Shown piece after piece: positions 1 through 9,232 of a stretch of DNA of 46,564 bases (position 1 is its first letter; each line of letters begins with the position of its first letter). The DNA is taken from assembly GCA_052325345.1 (NCBI GenBank), contig JBKQVG010000007.1, positions 1-46,564 of the forward strand, given 5' to 3'. The DNA comes from JBEKYD01 sp052325345 (GTDB lineage Bacteria > Acidobacteriota > Terriglobia > Bryobacterales > Bryobacteraceae). The notes under the pieces were generated by a model. That model ran no database searches and was not told the origin of the DNA. It saw nothing but the letters and a program-made list of their open reading frames with translations. Position numbers and translations under genes: made by a program.

Positions 1-32
1 CGGCCCTCGAGTTCAACCAGAGAGACGGACAT
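1..32 (-). CDS. 5' end of a divergent gene, cut by the window edge
   Basis: Reading the minus strand, an ATG at 32 is preceded by a very good Shine-Dalgarno sequence (AGGAGG, about 6 nt upstream). The frame stays open for the ten codons available and translates as MSVSLVELEG. This is too little to name a family. It is divergent from the sulfolactate-lyase genes and shares their upstream region, so a regulator, transporter or companion enzyme of that pathway is plausible, but that is inference only. Confidence 0.5.
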   Translation of the reverse strand, partial: MSVSLVELEG

Positions 33-48
33 GTAGAACCTCCTTCTA

Positions 49-74
49 AACCTAGCGTACTACTATGCTAGGTT
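49..74. promoter_or_regulatory. 26-bp inverted repeat, likely operator
   Basis: The arms AACCTAGCGTA (49-59) and TATGCTAGGTT (64-74) are inverted copies with one mismatch around a 4-nt centre. The palindrome lies just upstream of the ribosome binding site of the divergent partial gene and about 70 bp upstream of the promoter found for the plus-strand genes. Size and symmetry fit the site of a dimeric repressor (GntR, IclR, MarR type), perhaps the partial gene's own product. No second copy was seen in the window. Confidence 0.5.
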
Positions 75-143
75 CAGGGCCACAAAAAAAGAAAACCCGC
101 AAACCGTCATTCCCATGTCGCGCACCCATTGGCGAATCGGTCC

Positions 144-172
144 TTGACGGTTTTTGAATCTTAAGATATCAT
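144..172 (+). promoter_or_regulatory. sigma70-type promoter for suyAB
   Basis: TTGACG (144-149), a 17-bp spacer and TATCAT (167-172) form a close match to the vegetative promoter consensus. The region just downstream is AT-rich, in contrast to the GC-rich surroundings. The transcript would carry a leader of roughly 80 nt before the first start codon at 263. Confidence 0.6.
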
Positions 173-262
173 ATACTATCACCGCCAGGTGTTTGGCGGA
201 GGCCGCGCCACTTTGAGTGGCCGCGCACCGCACACGTTTACGGAAACAGCACGGAGATAGGC

Positions 263-547
263 ATGGACATTCACTTTGTAGTGCACGATGAGAAGGACTC
301 GGTCGGGGTCGTCGTCGTGGAAGGCGTGAAAGCCGGCGACCGGCTCAACGGGTGGATCATGGACCAGGACCGGATCATCGCCCAAAAGGCGGCCAGCGCC
401 ATCCCGATCGGGCACAAGCTCGCCATAGTCCCCCTGCGGGAGAACGACACCGTCATCAAGTACGGCGTCGATATCGGCCGCGCGGTCGCGCCGATCGAGG
501 TGGGGGAGCACGTTCACGTGCATAACCTGAAGACCAAGCGTTGGTAG
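263..547 (+). CDS. suyA: sulfolactate sulfo-lyase small subunit (SuyA-like, SAF domain)
   Basis: This 94-residue protein is a stand-alone SAF domain of the UxaA (altronate dehydratase) superfamily. Seen in the sequence: an IPIGHKLA segment, a DTVIKYG segment, and the C-terminal GEHVHVHN motif followed by LKTKRW. In fused altronate dehydratases the SAF domain is the N-terminus of one polypeptide. In (2R)-sulfolactate sulfo-lyase it is a separate subunit of about 8-10 kDa, as here. The enzyme splits sulfolactate to pyruvate and sulfite in the cytoplasm. The ATG has GGAG about 6 nt upstream. The large subunit follows 17 nt after the stop. The sulfur-pathway setting favours SuyA, but a split altronate or galactarate-type dehydratase cannot be excluded from sequence alone. 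Confidence 0.68.
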   Translation: MDIHFVVHDEKDSVGVVVVEGVKAGDRLNGWIMDQDRIIAQKAASAIPIGHKLAIVPLRENDTVIKYGVDIGRAVAPIEVGEHVHVHNLKTKRW

Positions 548-564
548 AGCGGAGGAGAGCAAAC

Positions 565-1740
565 GTGGCTATCGATTTGAGCAACAAGAGTTTTTGGGGT
601 TACCGCCGGGAAAACGGGCGCGCCGGTGTGCGCAACCACGTCATCCTCCTGCCGGTGGACGACCTGTCCAACGCCGCCTGCGAATCCGTCGCCAACAATA
701 TCAAGGGCGCGATGGCGCTGCCGCATCCTTATGGACGGCTGCAGTTCGGCGCGGATCTGGATCTGCACTTTCGTACCCTGATGGGCACGGGGTCGAATCC
801 CAACGTTGCCGCGGTGGTGGTGATCGGAATCGAGGACGGCTGGGCCAGGAGGGTGGCGGATGGCATCGCCGCCACGGGTAAGCCGGTGGCTTCCTTCGGC
901 ATCGAACTGCACGGCGATATCGACACCGTGGCACGCGCTTCCCGCGCGGCCAAGGAGTTCGTCCAGGGGGCTTCGGCCCTGCGGCGCGAGGAATGTCCGC
1001 TGAAGGATCTGTGGGTATCCACCAAGTGCGGCGAATCGGACACCACCTCCGGCTGCGCGGGCAATCCCACCGTGGGCAATGCCTACGACAAACTCTACGA
1101 GCAGGGCGTGACCTTGCTTTTCGGCGAAACCACCGAGATCACCGGCGGCGAGAGCCTGGTGGCCAAGCGTTGCCGCACACCCGAGATCGCCGCGCAGTTC
1201 ATGGCCATGTTCGACCGCTACCAGGACATCGTCAACCTTCACAAGACCAGCGACCTTTCCGAATCCCAGCCCACCAAGGGAAATATTGCCGGCGGGCTTA
1301 CCACCATCGAGGAGAAAGCCCTGGGCAACATCGAGAAAATCGGAAAGAAATGCGTGGTGGACGGCGTGCTCGACAAGGCCGAAGTTCCCACGGGACCGGG
1401 TCTCTGGTTCATGGATTCTTCCTCCGCCGCCGCCGAAATGGTGACGCTCTGCGCGGCTTCCGGCTTCACCGTACACTTTTTCCCCACCGGCCAGGGCAAC
1501 ATTGTCGGCAATCCGATCCTGCCGGTGATCAAAATCGGCGGCAACCCGCGCACCGTCCGCACCATGAGGGAGCATATCGACGTGGATGTGAGCGGCATCC
1601 TGCGGCGGGAAATCAACATGGACCAGGCCGGCGACTTGCTGCTCGAAAGCATGTTCTCGACCGCCAACGGCCGCCTCACCAACGCCGAAGTGCTGGGACA
1701 TCGCGAGTTCGTGCTGACGCGCCTGTACGAAAGCGCCTGA
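565..1740 (+). CDS. suyB: sulfolactate sulfo-lyase large subunit (SuyB-like)
   Basis: The 391-residue protein is the catalytic C-terminal part of the UxaA superfamily. It has the NGRAGVRN segment near the N-terminus, a KCGESDTTSGCAGNP segment (the family's metal/substrate region), GETTEITGGE, and the C-terminal GNPILPVIKIGGN segment. Its size matches the 42-kDa subunit known for SuyB. I chose the GTG at 565 because GGAGGAG sits 7 nt upstream. An in-frame TTG at 541 overlaps suyA and has no such site. With SuyA it should release sulfite and pyruvate from (2R)-sulfolactate, feeding the Dsr enzymes encoded on the opposite strand. No racemase or sulfolactate dehydrogenase gene is visible in the window. 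The substrate is inferred. Confidence 0.68.
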   Translation: MAIDLSNKSFWGYRRENGRAGVRNHVILLPVDDLSNAACESVANNIKGAMALPHPYGRLQFGADLDLHFRTLMGTGSNPNVAAVVVIGIEDGWARRVADGIAATGKPVASFGIELHGDIDTVARASRAAKEFVQGASALRREECPLKDLWVSTKCGESDTTSGCAGNPTVGNAYDKLYEQGVTLLFGETTEITGGESLVAKRCRTPEIAAQFMAMFDRYQDIVNLHKTSDLSESQPTKGNIAGGLTTIEEKALGNIEKIGKKCVVDGVLDKAEVPTGPGLWFMDSSSAAAEMVTLCAASGFTVHFFPTGQGNIVGNPILPVIKIGGNPRTVRTMREHIDVDVSGILRREINMDQAGDLLLESMFSTANGRLTNAEVLGHREFVLTRLYESA

Positions 1741-1774
1741 AAGCCTTCCATCTGCGCGCGCGGATGAAATGCGA

Positions 1775-1796
1775 GGGCAGGCGGCACCGCCTGCCC
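1775..1796. terminator. GC-rich hairpin between convergent genes
   Basis: GGGCAGGCGG (1775-1784) and CCGCCTGCCC (1787-1796) are perfect 10-bp arms with a 2-nt centre. The hairpin sits in the 101-bp space between the end of suyB and the end of the long minus-strand operon. It has no U-tract, so if it ends transcription it would do so as a factor-assisted or bidirectional stem. Confidence 0.4.
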
Positions 1797-1841
1797 CACG
1801 AGTCGGAACCGCGACCGCGGTTATTACGTAACGCGCCCTAA

Positions 1842-2225
1842 CTATCGCGGCGCATAGCCCATTCCGGACAGGCTCCAAATGAGGACCGTCAAGACTACCA
1901 GGGTCAACGCGAGATACAACTTGTCGCGCTCGACCGCAAATGCGACTACGGAGAATGCGACTCTCGCCACCGGGGTGGCAATCAGCAGCAACAACCCAAA
2001 CTGAATCGCGCTGCGCGGTTCGAGGGCAACAACTCCCTTCCAGATGCCCGACACGCTGCGCAGGTTTTGGGGCTCGCCATGAAATGTCCGGTAGTTCGGG
2101 ACCCGCTCACCGAAGCGGGCAAGATACCACGCGCCGGCGGCAAACACCACCGACGCGGCGGTGATGACGCCGGTTCGAAGCAAAATGCCGATGATGCGGT
2201 CGGTGCGTTCTTCATTGCGCTGCAT
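1842..2225 (-). CDS. DUF1634 membrane protein, partner of TauE/SafE permease
   Basis: This 127-residue protein has three strongly hydrophobic segments (roughly residues 10-32, 68-92 and 99-122), the layout of the DUF1634 family. That family is typically encoded beside TauE/SafE permeases and is presumed to be an accessory membrane subunit. The upstream permease gene stops only 3 nt before this ATG, so the two are translationally coupled. It is the last gene of the long apr-qmo-dsr run. Its role in anion export is inferred from the pairing. No catalytic residues are known for the family. Confidence 0.75.
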   Translation of the reverse strand: MQRNEERTDRIIGILLRTGVITAASVVFAAGAWYLARFGERVPNYRTFHGEPQNLRSVSGIWKGVVALEPRSAIQFGLLLLIATPVARVAFSVVAFAVERDKLYLALTLVVLTVLIWSLSGMGYAPR

Positions 2226-2228
2226 GGC

Positions 2229-3065
2229 TCAGATCTTCCCGATCAATCCGTTGTAGATCATTTCGATGGCAAGAACTCCCACCACGATTCCAAAGATAAT
2301 CCTCAGAACGCGGGTCTCGGCTCCCGAAAGATGCCGCGCGCCCAACAGGGAACCCACCGAAACTCCAAGCATCACCGGCATCGCCAGCACGGGGTCGATA
2401 TAGCCGCGGTTCAAATAGACTCCGGCGCTGGCCGCGGCCGTCACCCCGATCATAAAATTGCTGGTGCTGGTCGAGACCTTGAACGGAATTCGCATGGCGT
2501 GGTCCATGGCAAGCACTTTCAGCGCGCCTGAACCTATCCCCAGGAGGCCGGACATCGCGCCCGCTCCGAACATCAGGCCGAACCCCGTCTTGACGCGCTG
2601 CACCCGGTAAGGTTGCCAGCCGTGGGGCGTCGGGAAGGTGGAATCCAATCGCAACCGTTCGGCCAGCAGATCCCGAGGAGCGTCCGCGTGCAGATCGGAC
2701 TTTGGCCTGGTGGAGAGGAAGGCGGAGTAGAGCAGCACCAGTCCTAGAATGACGCCGAGAGCCGAGGTGGGAATCCTGGTCGCCAAAAAAGCTCCGGCAA
2801 CCGCGCCGAGGGTGGTGGCAATCTCCAGAAACATCCCGATCCGGATGTTGGAAAAGCCTTCTTTCAGAAATGCGGAAGCGGCCCCGGACGACGTCGCGAT
2901 TACCGAAACCAGCGTGGCGCCGACGGCGTAACGGAAGTCGACGCCGAAAAGCAGGGTCAGCACCGGCGTGATCACGACTCCTCCGCCGAGTCCAGTCAAT
3001 GCGCCCAGAAAGCCGGCCGCGGCTCCAAACAGGCCAAGCACCAGGCTGAATTCGAGCGAGTTCAA
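2229..3065 (-). CDS. TauE/SafE-family anion permease (first copy)
   Basis: A 278-residue integral membrane protein with the two internally related halves of the TauE/SafE family. The N-terminal half carries GFLGALTGLGGGVVITP and the second half SGLLGIGSGALKVLA, with about eight hydrophobic segments. Members export sulfite, sulfoacetate or other small organosulfur anions across the cytoplasmic membrane. The start is a TTG at 3065 with GAAGGGA upstream. No in-frame ATG offers a better choice. It is at the tail of the dsr operon, 36 nt after an unknown gene, and near the putative suyAB genes. This suggests a role in handling sulfite or a sulfonate. Direction and substrate cannot be read from sequence. 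Confidence 0.85.
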   Translation of the reverse strand: MNSLEFSLVLGLFGAAAGFLGALTGLGGGVVITPVLTLLFGVDFRYAVGATLVSVIATSSGAASAFLKEGFSNIRIGMFLEIATTLGAVAGAFLATRIPTSALGVILGLVLLYSAFLSTRPKSDLHADAPRDLLAERLRLDSTFPTPHGWQPYRVQRVKTGFGLMFGAGAMSGLLGIGSGALKVLAMDHAMRIPFKVSTSTSNFMIGVTAAASAGVYLNRGYIDPVLAMPVMLGVSVGSLLGARHLSGAETRVLRIIFGIVVGVLAIEMIYNGLIGKI

Positions 3066-3101
3066 GTCGATTCCCTTCGCTTATCCAACATGCAGGCGGC
3101 G

Positions 3102-3626
3102 CTATCCTACCCGGAAGATGCCTTCCACGAGCATCTCAAAATCTATGATGCGCAGAAACCAGGCGAGTAACAGCAGGACCGGAGTCTCCGGCAGATCCGC
3201 CGCTCCGCAGCAGACCGAAACCCTGGCGCCCTGCGTCAGCGGGCCGGCCTCCTGCGATAAGCACACGGACGATTTCTCTTCCGCCCGGCGGAAGCACCAC
3301 CTGGCGCCCCAGATATCGGTCCTCTTCCAACGATAGCGGACTCCCGAATCGAACGATACCAAGCCCCCGCCCGTGAAGCAGTGAACATATTCGGCAAGCA
3401 CCTGCTCCGAATCGCCACGGTAGACCGTGACGCGAGGGTGCAAATGAGTACTATAGCGGAAAACCCATTTTTGTCCCCGGTATTCGCCGGTGGAGTCCAC
3501 CGGCCCCTCATGGAACTGTAACCAGCCCGCCTTCACCCCCTCATCCCACAAAACGAAAGGCTGGCCCTCCGTCTCGGGATATTGCCAGACCAGTTGCCGG
3601 ATCTTGGACTCAGGCAAGGACGTCAT
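3102..3626 (-). CDS. uncharacterised 174-residue protein (possible tubby/LURP-one-like fold)
   Basis: No family is recognised with confidence. The protein is rich in alternating beta-type segments, for example FVLWDEGVKAGWLQF, KWVFRYSTHLHPRVTVYRG and LVSFDSGVRYRW. This is the pattern of tubby-C-like or LURP-one-type proteins. It ends with a hydrophobic helix (VLLLLAWFLRIIDF) that could touch the membrane. The ATG has GAGGAGG about 8 nt upstream. It lies 26 nt after a small gene that overlaps dsrP and 36 nt before a TauE/SafE permease gene. It is therefore co-transcribed with DsrMKJOP and may serve that complex or the permease. The fold suggestion is inference. Confidence 0.6.
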   Translation of the reverse strand: MTSLPESKIRQLVWQYPETEGQPFVLWDEGVKAGWLQFHEGPVDSTGEYRGQKWVFRYSTHLHPRVTVYRGDSEQVLAEYVHCFTGGGLVSFDSGVRYRWKRTDIWGARWCFRRAEEKSSVCLSQEAGPLTQGARVSVCCGAADLPETPVLLLLAWFLRIIDFEMLVEGIFRVG

Positions 3627-3652
3627 CGCGGTCCTCCTCGAAATAGTTCTAG

Positions 3653-3805
3653 CTACTTATCGCGCACGGGCGCCTGGCCCGGCGCCACGTCTTTCGCAGT
3701 CATATCCAGGGTGGGATTATCGCCGAAAAAGGTCGCGAGCGACAGGGCGAAAAGAGACGGGCCAAGGCGAAACGACAGCCACTCTTCATCGAGCCCAGGC
3801 TTCAT
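3653..3805 (-). CDS. 50-residue protein translationally coupled to dsrP
   Basis: This small frame starts with an ATG that overlaps the dsrP stop as ATGA and runs 50 codons to a TAG at 3653. The product starts MKPGLDEEWLSFRLGPSL, has one amphipathic to hydrophobic stretch (FRLGPSLFALSLATFF), and a charged tail ending VRDK. The stop-start overlap is the same coupling used by dsrJ/dsrO and dsrA/dsrB, which argues it is translated. It is too short for a known family. A small accessory subunit of DsrMKJOP is a reasonable guess. Confidence 0.55.
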   Translation of the reverse strand: MKPGLDEEWLSFRLGPSLFALSLATFFGDNPTLDMTAKDVAPGQAPVRDK

Positions 3806-5001
3806 GCAAGCACCTCCACCCGCGGCGGCGGCGCGGGGGAAACCGCCCGTTCCCGGCGAACCGAGAGCGCGATTTTGTATAGCACGGTCAGGATCAACGC
3901 TCCGACCGCCCAAATGGCGAGCACGATCAGGATTTCCGGCAGGGTTGGGGCGTATCCGGTGACGGCGCCGAGCGGCGAGGGCACGAAGCCGGCGATAATC
4001 AGGCCGATGCCCTTATCGATCCAGAGCGACAGAAACACCATGCCGCACGCCACCGCGAGCAACCTTTCGCGGTGGCGATATCGCGGCACGAGCAGCAACA
4101 CGAGCGAGGCGGCGGCCAGGATCATGGACGTCCACATCCAGGGCGCCAGCGGGGCATGCCCATCCAGACCCAGGAACATGTACCGCAGCGATTCGGTGTG
4201 TTCGGGAATCCGGCTGTAGAACGCCGTGAAGAACTCCATCAGGACGAAGAACATACTGACCACCATCGCGTAGGTGACGATGATCGCGAGCTTCTGAATG
4301 GCTTCGCGGCCGGCGGAAAACCGGGTGAGCCGGGCGAGGAGCAGGCAAAGCAATATGAGCAGCGCGGGGCCGGAGGCGAAGGCCGACGCCAGGAAGCGGG
4401 GGGCCAGGATGGCGGTGAGCCAAAGCGGCCGGCCGGGAAGACCGCTGTACAGGAAGGCCGTGACGGTATGGATACTGACCGCCCAGGGAATGGAGACGAC
4501 GATGACCGGCTTGATCCAGCGCGGCGGGGCCACATCTTCGCGTTCGGCGCGCAATGTCACCAGCGCGATGACGGCATTCAGCGCCAGGTACCCGCCGAGC
4601 GAGATCATGTCCCAGAACATCACGGAGTGCGGGGTGGGATAAAGCAGAACGTTGAACACGCGCGCCGGCTGCCCCATATCCACGAAGATGAACAGCATGC
4701 ACATGACGACAGCGGCAATCGCCAGGAATTCGCCCAGTATGGCGATGCGTGCGAATGCCTTGAAATTGTGGAGGTAGTAAGGGAGCACGACCATCACGGC
4801 GGAGGCCGCGACTCCCACCAGGAACGTAAACTGCGCGATGTACAGGCCCCAACTGACATCCCGGCTGAGGCCGGTGATGGCCAGGCCGAAATTGAGTTGG
4901 TGCAGGTAGCAGGCGAAGCCGATCCCGATGACGATGGCCAGACCGCAAATCCAGAGCCAGTATCCGCGACCGCCGTCGAGCGCCTTTTCAAACATGAACA
5001 T
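3802..5001 (-). CDS. dsrP: DsrP, quinone-interacting membrane subunit of DsrMKJOP
   Basis: A 399-residue NrfD/PsrC-family membrane protein with about ten transmembrane helices. Characteristic parts are the N-terminal YWLWICGLAIVIGIGFACYL helix, the WGLYIAQFTFLVGVAASAVM segment and the DMGQPARVFNVL loop, all typical of DsrP. In the DsrMKJOP complex it exchanges electrons and protons with the quinone pool and passes electrons to the periplasmic subunits DsrO and DsrJ. The first of two nearby ATGs is chosen because GAGGA lies 7 nt upstream. It follows dsrO by 9 nt and overlaps a 50-codon gene. No unusual feature is seen in the coding region. Confidence 0.93.
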   Translation of the reverse strand: MFMFEKALDGGRGYWLWICGLAIVIGIGFACYLHQLNFGLAITGLSRDVSWGLYIAQFTFLVGVAASAVMVVLPYYLHNFKAFARIAILGEFLAIAAVVMCMLFIFVDMGQPARVFNVLLYPTPHSVMFWDMISLGGYLALNAVIALVTLRAEREDVAPPRWIKPVIVVSIPWAVSIHTVTAFLYSGLPGRPLWLTAILAPRFLASAFASGPALLILLCLLLARLTRFSAGREAIQKLAIIVTYAMVVSMFFVLMEFFTAFYSRIPEHTESLRYMFLGLDGHAPLAPWMWTSMILAAASLVLLLVPRYRHRERLLAVACGMVFLSLWIDKGIGLIIAGFVPSPLGAVTGYAPTLPEILIVLAIWAVGALILTVLYKIALSVRRERAVSPAPPPRVEVLA

Positions 5002-5010
5002 GGCGGGTCC

Positions 5011-5733
5011 TCATAACAGGTAAAAGACGCCGGGGCCAGTCCCCAACTCGGGCTTTCGCCGAACGTGGAGCCGCGTCGCCAACAACTCGCGAATCGGGGA
5101 GCGGGGATCCGCCAGGTTGCCAAAAACCAGCGCTTTCTCCGTACACGCCTCGACGCACGCGGGTGGACGGCCCGCCGCCAGGCGCTCGGGGCAGAAAGTG
5201 CATTTCTCCACGACACCCTTGGTGCGTGTAGGGAATTCAGGGTTGGGGTTCTTGATATAGGGGCGGGGATCCATCCAGTTGAAGCTGCGCGAGCCATAGG
5301 GGCACGCGGCCATGCAGTAGCGGCAGCCGATACAGCGGTGCCAGTCCATGTCGACGATTCCGTCTTCCCGCTTCCAGGTGGCCTGAGTGGGACAGACGCG
5401 CACACAAGGGGGATCGTCGCAGTGATTGCAGAGCAGCATCGCCGGCGCCGCGCGCAGCGGAGAATACGCGTCCACCTGTTCGGCGAAGGCTTGCCCGAAG
5501 GATTCCTTCCAGATCCAGCGGATCTCGTGGCGAGGGTCTGGAATAGACGGGACGTTGTGCGCCTGGTTGCACGCGGCGATGCACTTGGAACAGTTATTCT
5601 GCTTGAGGCACTTGGCCACGTCGATGGCCATGGCCCAGCGCGGACCCGTGACGGCGCCCGCCGCCTTGCGCGCCGCGGCGGCGAGAAACGGAAAACCGGT
5701 TAAGCGCAAAAACGCTTTCCGCGAGATGATCAT
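5011..5733 (-). CDS. dsrO: DsrO, periplasmic ferredoxin-like subunit of DsrMKJOP
   Basis: The 240-residue protein carries cysteine motifs for several [4Fe-4S] clusters: CLKQNNCSKCIAAC, CNHCDDPPCVRVCP, CIGCRYCMAACPYG and CTFCPERLAAGRPPACVEAC. This is the ferredoxin-type subunit that bridges DsrP and the cytochrome DsrJ on the outer face of the membrane. The N-terminus (MIISRKAFLRLTGFPFLAAA) looks like a twin-arginine signal, but the pair is Arg-Lys rather than Arg-Arg. The ATG at 5733 overlaps the dsrJ stop as ATGA. A longer upstream reading of the same frame exists but runs inside dsrJ and dsrK and lacks family similarity. Confidence 0.93.
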   Translation of the reverse strand: MIISRKAFLRLTGFPFLAAAARKAAGAVTGPRWAMAIDVAKCLKQNNCSKCIAACNQAHNVPSIPDPRHEIRWIWKESFGQAFAEQVDAYSPLRAAPAMLLCNHCDDPPCVRVCPTQATWKREDGIVDMDWHRCIGCRYCMAACPYGSRSFNWMDPRPYIKNPNPEFPTRTKGVVEKCTFCPERLAAGRPPACVEACTEKALVFGNLADPRSPIRELLATRLHVRRKPELGTGPGVFYLL

Positions 5734-6120
5734 CTTGCGCTCCTTAGCACGGGCTTGGAGTCGAGGTGGCAGTTCCAGCAGGGAGGCGAGACCGCCGCGT
5801 AGTTGTGGCAGCGGTCGCAGAAATCGGCCTTGGCGCCGTGGCATTGTTCGAGGCAAGTGGGGGTCAGGCTCATGGTGTAATGCTTGCCGCCGGTCGAAGT
5901 GAAATCCCGGGCGCCGGCGCGGACCACTCTCTCGCGCCAGTCGATGAGAAGTCTCATATGGGAGGTTCGCATGTACTCCACGGGAGCCACGCACAGCTTT
6001 TCGCGCGCGGGGAGCCGGACATCGGGACCCTTCGCCGTGACGCGCGCCGAGAGGTTGTGCCATGCCGGAAAGGTGACCAGCGACAGGAAGACCACCAACC
6101 CCGAGTAAATCAAACCACGG

Positions 6121-6128
<8 letters not shown>
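5730..6128 (-). CDS. dsrJ: DsrJ, triheme cytochrome c of DsrMKJOP
   Basis: A 132-residue protein with an uncleaved N-terminal membrane helix (about residues 5-25) and three heme c sites near the C-terminus. The sites read CLEQCH, CDRCH and CWNCH. The second and third are normal CxxCH, while the first has three residues between the cysteines. The upstream conserved CVAPVEYM segment, whose Cys and Met are thought to ligate hemes in this family, is present. DsrJ faces the periplasm and is the most enigmatic subunit of the complex. The start at 6128 overlaps the last 8 nt of dsrK. The CX3CH site was confirmed codon by codon (TGC CTC GAA CAA TGC CAC). Confidence 0.93.
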
Positions 6129-7731
<1,603 letters not shown>

Positions 7732-7734
7732 GGG

Positions 7735-8730
7735 TCAGCGCCTTTCGACCGGCAATCCGGCCGCCTCCATCTTCTCCCGGAACTCGTCCTCCCACTCTTC
7801 GTAGGTGTGGACCTTGACCGGATAATTCCACGGGTTCACGTGCCGCTTCCTGCGGCTGTTGTTGGCCAGGTTACGGGTCGGGCTGAGAAAGATGCCGCCC
7901 GCGTGCATCAGCTTGCTGAACGGCAAATAGGCGACGAGGGCGCTCACCAGCGCAAGATGGGTAAAGAACAATGGGCTGAGATTCTTCGGCAGGAATGGCG
8001 AGAGGACGGTCAGAGACAGCGCGAGCTGTTTCACCGCGACGGCATCGACTCTGGAGAAGTAGCGCATCCAGACGCCCGAGACCGCGATCCCCAGCAGCAG
8101 GAACAGCGCGAAGTAATCGGTGAACAGGGAAATGACGCGGACTTGGGAGTCGCGCAGGCGCCGTTGCAGCAGGTAAAGCAACGCGGCGAGCAGCACGATA
8201 TCGGTGGCGTAGAGCACCGGAGCGCCGACCTGGAAGAAGCCGTCGACACCATCCAGCCACCACGCCAGCTTGGGCACCGGCTCCACCAGGAACCGCAAAT
8301 GGCGGAGAACCACGATGAGCATCGACCAGTGAAACGCGAGAGCGCCCAACCACAGCCACTTGGCCTCGCCCTGGATCAACCGGGGACTTTCATCGAGCCG
8401 CGCGCGCGTGTTGCGAAACAGGCTGCGGAACAGAAGGATTTCGAGACCCATGCGGGCGATCACGCCGGGCGTCGAATACGGGCTTTCGAGCCGGCCGGCC
8501 TTGATCCACGGCAGCGACTTTTGCTGGCCGCACACCGTGGGGATATGGAACGGCACCGGCGAGAGCGACCAACGAATCACCCGCCAGCTCAGTCCGATCA
8601 GGAAAATCGCCAGTGCGCCGTAAGGAACGGCGAATGCGATGAACCGTCTGAGCCCGTCCGCCTGGCTCGCCGCAAATGCCAGCAGGGCAATTCCGATGAC
8701 GGCGATTAACGCGACAAAGACGTTCCTCAA
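7735..8730 (-). CDS. dsrM: DsrM, cytochrome b subunit of DsrMKJOP
   Basis: A 331-residue membrane protein of the NarI-like cytochrome b type with about six hydrophobic helices. It includes the VCGQQKSLPWI segment characteristic of DsrM and histidines placed in the helices (for example FHWSMLIVVLRHLRF) as heme b ligand candidates. It anchors DsrK and oxidises menaquinol. The start is a TTG whose last bases form a TTGA overlap with the dsrT stop, and GAGGTGG precedes it, so translation is coupled. It is followed 3 nt later by dsrK. Confidence 0.93.
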   Translation of the reverse strand: MRNVFVALIAVIGIALLAFAASQADGLRRFIAFAVPYGALAIFLIGLSWRVIRWSLSPVPFHIPTVCGQQKSLPWIKAGRLESPYSTPGVIARMGLEILLFRSLFRNTRARLDESPRLIQGEAKWLWLGALAFHWSMLIVVLRHLRFLVEPVPKLAWWLDGVDGFFQVGAPVLYATDIVLLAALLYLLQRRLRDSQVRVISLFTDYFALFLLLGIAVSGVWMRYFSRVDAVAVKQLALSLTVLSPFLPKNLSPLFFTHLALVSALVAYLPFSKLMHAGGIFLSPTRNLANNSRRKRHVNPWNYPVKVHTYEEWEDEFREKMEAAGLPVERR

Positions 8731-9218
8731 GCTCCACCTCGCTCATGCCGCTCCGGCGCTTCACCCGGCGCCAGCCTGCGCTCGAGAACGTAGACGCGGC
8801 GGCGCGCCTCATTGGCCCTCGCCTGGTAAGTCCTCTCCCGGTATTTCACGTAAAGGTCGAGCGCCAGCAGGGCCATCTCGTCGATGCGGCCGTCCACCAG
8901 TTCCCGCTCCGGCCCGGAGAGCTGAGGGCGGAGGATATCCTTAAGCTGGAACAGGAACTCCAGGGCACGGCTAGGCTCCAGGTCCTGAACGGCCCGGATT
9001 TGCATGATCGAATCGAGCGCTCCGCTAATGCGGGTTCCGTCCATGCCGAGCCACAGTTCGTCGAGCAGAATGCCGAGCGCCGACCGGATCGTGCTGCCCA
9101 CCGGGTTGCGAAACGGGTCGCGCTCCGCCGCCAGGAATTCCGCGCTCTGCCCCGGATAGGAGCGCAGTACACGCCACAGCCATACTTCGGCGATGTTTTC
9201 TTTACCTTGCACAGCCAC
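8727..9218 (-). CDS. dsrT: DsrT-like protein (RsbRD N-terminal domain)
   Basis: The 163-residue, mainly helical protein resembles the RsbRD N-terminal domain found in DsrT, whose gene directly precedes dsrM in green sulfur bacteria and in several sulfate reducers. Here it holds the same place: dsrC, then this gene, then dsrM. I chose the GTG at 9218 because GGAGG lies 6 nt upstream and 14 nt separate it from dsrC. An in-frame extension upstream would run through dsrC. The C-terminal part is charged and probably coiled. DsrT is needed for sulfide oxidation in Chlorobaculum, but its biochemical role is unknown. Assignment rests on domain type and position. Confidence 0.72.
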   Translation of the reverse strand: MAVQGKENIAEVWLWRVLRSYPGQSAEFLAAERDPFRNPVGSTIRSALGILLDELWLGMDGTRISGALDSIMQIRAVQDLEPSRALEFLFQLKDILRPQLSGPERELVDGRIDEMALLALDLYVKYRERTYQARANEARRRVYVLERRLAPGEAPERHERGGA

Positions 9219-9232
9219 GCGCCGCCTCCGGT

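Noticed and set aside
263..1740. Altronate dehydratase UxaA as the primary name
   Set aside because: The SAF part is a separate gene ending LKTKRW and the sizes match SuyA/SuyB. No hexuronate genes are visible. Remains the main alternative.
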